From contig NZ_CP010523.2 of assembly GCF_000828055.2 (NCBI RefSeq), positions 558,001 through 622,000 of the forward strand: a stretch of DNA of 64,000 nucleotides, in the 5' to 3' direction. This stretch comes from Klebsiella variicola (lineage in GTDB: Bacteria; Pseudomonadota; Gammaproteobacteria; Enterobacterales; Enterobacteriaceae). This document shows positions 62,381 to 64,000 of this stretch, in pieces. The position numbers were made by a program, and so were the translations under genes. The notes below the pieces were generated by a model that worked only from the letters and a program-made list of their open reading frames with translations, was not told the origin of the DNA and did no database searches. Within the stretch, counting starts at the first letter, position 1; each line of letters begins with the position of its first letter.

Positions 62381-62521
62381 AGACCTCGCCTTCCGGCAAG
62401 GTCTCACTTACAACAACCAAAGTACATCGCGATGGGCTTTGGTTATTGCCCGGCGACCGGATGCGGTATTGCACGCATCGTAATGACGATCAACCGGCAA
62501 GGAAGTTACTCCCCTTTGCAC
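62381..62521 (-). promoter_or_regulatory. yybP-ykoY manganese riboswitch / PRE element upstream of alx
   Basis: On the minus strand the leader has the conserved 5' element GCAAAGGGGAGTAACTTCC and the 3' element GTGAGACCTTGCCGGAAGGC with the helix GACCTTGCCGGAAGGCGAGGTC. These are the hallmark segments of the yybP-ykoY class, which binds Mn2+. In E. coli this leader is also the pH-responsive element and yields the small RNA SraF. A terminator follows immediately. Confidence 0.9.
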
Positions 62522-62583
62522 GTAACAAAATATGTCACAGGGCGGTTTTCGTCAATGGCGGCCGGTCCGGCCTTTACACTCTT

Positions 62584-63573
62584 TTACGCCAGCGGCTGCG
62601 TATCGGCCGGGAAGATCACTCCGGTCTGGCGACGAATTTCGCTCGACAGTTTTGCCGTAATACGGCTCACGGTCAGACCCGGGTGATTGACATCCTGTGT
62701 CTCCACCAGGCGCGCAAAGGTCTCCGCCTCATACAGCATAGTATTAATGTGCTGGGGCTGCGTCAGGTCCTGGGCTTTGCCGCCGCGCGGCACAAACGCC
62801 AGCTTCTGGCATTCGGAGATTTTTTCGATCACTAATGTGCCGTCTTCGCCCTGGATTTCACTGGGGATCGCGGAATCGCTAACTTTGGAGTGATGCAGCG
62901 TCACGTCGAAGTCGCCATAGCTCAGCACCACGGTGCCCTGGGCGTCTACGCCGCTGTCCAGCAGGCTGGCGGTGGCAAGAACGGCCCGCGGTTCGCCCCA
63001 TAACGCCACAGCGGACGCCAGGCAATAGAAGCCGATATCCATAATCGAACCGTTAGAGAACGCCGGGTTAAAGGTGTTGGGGTTTTCGCCGTCAAGGTAG
63101 CGCTGATAGCGCGAGGAGTACTGACAGTAGTTGATGAAGGCTTTGCGCAGTTTGCCCGCTTTAGGAAGCGTCTCTTTCAGTAGCAGAAAGTTAGGCAGAC
63201 TGGCGGTTTTAAAGGCTTCAAACAGCACAACGTTATTTTCTTTCGCCAGCGCTATCGCCGCCTCGACTTCCTGCAGGTTCGATGCCAGCGGCTTTTCGCA
63301 AATGACGTGCTTTTTGTGGCTCAGGAACAGCCGGGTCTGCGGGAAGTGCAGCGAGTTCGGGCTGGCAATATAGACCGCGTCAACGTCAGGGCTCTGTGCC
63401 AGTTCATCGAGCGAGGTAAACAGATGCTCGACCGGATAGTCATTGGCGAAGGCTTGCGCCTGTTCGAGGCTGCGGGAGTAGATGGCGGTAAGTTTATATT
63501 TGCCGGTTTCATGGGCGGCATCGACAAACTGCTTGGTGATCCAGTTTGTGCCAACAACTGCGAAACGTATCAT
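62584..63573 (-). CDS. ygjR: Gfo/Idh/MocA-family oxidoreductase YgjR
   Basis: The 329-residue product has an N-terminal Rossmann fold (IRFAVVGTNWITKQFVDAA), the CEKPLASNLQEVEAAI motif typical of Gfo/Idh/MocA enzymes near 92-108, and a C-terminal alpha/beta domain. The substrate is unknown, probably a sugar or polyol. In E. coli ygjQ lies between ygjP and ygjR. It is absent here, where only 73 bp separate the two. Confidence 0.93.
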   Translation of the reverse strand: MIRFAVVGTNWITKQFVDAAHETGKYKLTAIYSRSLEQAQAFANDYPVEHLFTSLDELAQSPDVDAVYIASPNSLHFPQTRLFLSHKKHVICEKPLASNLQEVEAAIALAKENNVVLFEAFKTASLPNFLLLKETLPKAGKLRKAFINYCQYSSRYQRYLDGENPNTFNPAFSNGSIMDIGFYCLASAVALWGEPRAVLATASLLDSGVDAQGTVVLSYGDFDVTLHHSKVSDSAIPSEIQGEDGTLVIEKISECQKLAFVPRGGKAQDLTQPQHINTMLYEAETFARLVETQDVNHPGLTVSRITAKLSSEIRRQTGVIFPADTQPLA

Positions 63574-63646
63574 AAACGTTGACGAACTCCATTAAAGGGA
63601 ACCTGTCGTCACTCTATCATGCCATCATGACAAAACCAGTGCGTCA

Positions 63647-64000
63647 CTACGCAGAACGATTTAACGAAAGGTGCGTCAGCCACAGGCGGGTATCGAATTC
63701 CAGTTGATGGTACTGTGGCTCCATATGGCAGCACAGTTGATAAAAGGCTTTGTTGTGATCTTTCTCTTTCAAATGCGCCAGTTCATGGACCACGATCATC
63801 CGCAGAAAGGCCTCCGGCGCGTCGCGAAACACCGTCGCCACGCGAATTTCCGCTTTGGCTTTCAGCTTACCGCCCTGAACGCGGGAAATCGCGGTATGCA
63901 GGCCGAGCGCATTGTTCAGCACGTGGATTTTACTGTCGTACATCACTTTGTTGATCGGCGCCGCCCCGCGCAGAAAGCGGGCCTTCAGATCCTGGGTGTA
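63647..64000 (-). CDS. ygjP: YgjP, zinc-metallopeptidase-like protein (5' part beyond the window)
   Basis: The C-terminal 117 residues of a roughly 167-residue DUF45/YgjP protein are present. The frame is open to the window end, reading YTQDLKARFL, then APINKVMYDSKIHVLNNALG. The zinc-binding motif is VVHELAHLKEKDHNKAFY (HExxH plus a downstream His). E. coli YgjP has been reported to act on UTP. Because the open frame continues past 63946, the GTG and ATG codons there are internal. Confidence 0.92.
   Translation of the reverse strand, partial: YTQDLKARFLRGAAPINKVMYDSKIHVLNNALGLHTAISRVQGGKLKAKAEIRVATVFRDAPEAFLRMIVVHELAHLKEKDHNKAFYQLCCHMEPQYHQLEFDTRLWLTHLSLNRSA

Overview
The window is a piece of a gamma-proteobacterial (enterobacterial) chromosome. 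Almost every protein is a close relative of an Escherichia coli K-12 protein in the argG/metY to ygjP part of the map, read in the opposite direction. The GC-rich coding bias, the gat-tag cluster between rsmI and the gar genes, and the absence of the tdc operon and of the aga/kba genes point to Klebsiella or a close ally. Published comparative work places gat plus three tag genes at this site in Klebsiella and Salmonella, where E. coli has aga/kba. The genus call is inference. I see no phage, insertion sequence, CRISPR array or plasmid function.

Layout. 1-12.5 kb is the translation and RNA-turnover block: metY (initiator tRNA), rimP-nusA-infB-rbfA-truB-rpsO-pnp, then nlpI and yrbN-deaD. 12.5-26 kb holds mtr, yhbW, the anaerobic ubiquinone genes ubiUV and ubiT, a set of small conserved genes (yhbS, yhbQ, yhbP, yhbO, yraR, yraQ), and the envelope/replication genes dolP-diaA-yraN-lpoA facing rsmI. 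26-38.8 kb is accessory: a Fic-domain gene carrying a perfect 12-bp repeat array, then a galactitol/D-tagatose regulon (gatY-tagK-tagT-tagH, a terminator, then gatZABCD-gatR), and a divergent DeoR regulator plus sugar kinase of unknown substrate. 38.9-43.9 kb is the galactarate/glucarate pathway (garD and garLRK), in which the transporter gene garP is reduced to a 40-codon in-frame scar. 43.9-45.1 kb is rnpB followed by about seven tandem ~115-bp copies of its 3' end, each with its own hairpin. 45.1-53.2 kb carries an unassigned lipoprotein, a Spy/CpxP-like periplasmic protein, yhaL/K/J/H, and the yqj stress/envelope genes. 53.5-59.2 kb is the hexuronate regulon (exuR, exuT, uxaC-uxaA). 59.3-64 kb has ygjV, sstT, alx with its manganese/pH-responsive leader, ygjR, and ygjP, which runs off the window end.

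How the genes work together. The first block couples initiation factor 2, transcription elongation, 30S maturation and mRNA decay. Several of its autoregulatory leaders (rpsO, pnp) are recognisable. The accessory middle converts galactitol and tagatose to tagatose-1,6-bisphosphate and then triose phosphates, and galactarate to pyruvate and glycerate-2-phosphate. The hexuronate genes feed galacturonate/glucuronate into the 2-keto-3-deoxygluconate route. CRP-like sites upstream of gatY, garL and uxaC fit catabolite control.

Most of the window is conserved core genome. The items that deserve a second look are the garP deletion scar, the repeat-linked Fic-HTH protein, the expanded rnpB repeat array, the candidate GatR boxes, the orphan DeoR/kinase pair, and the lipoprotein/CpxP-like pair that sits where E. 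coli has tdc.
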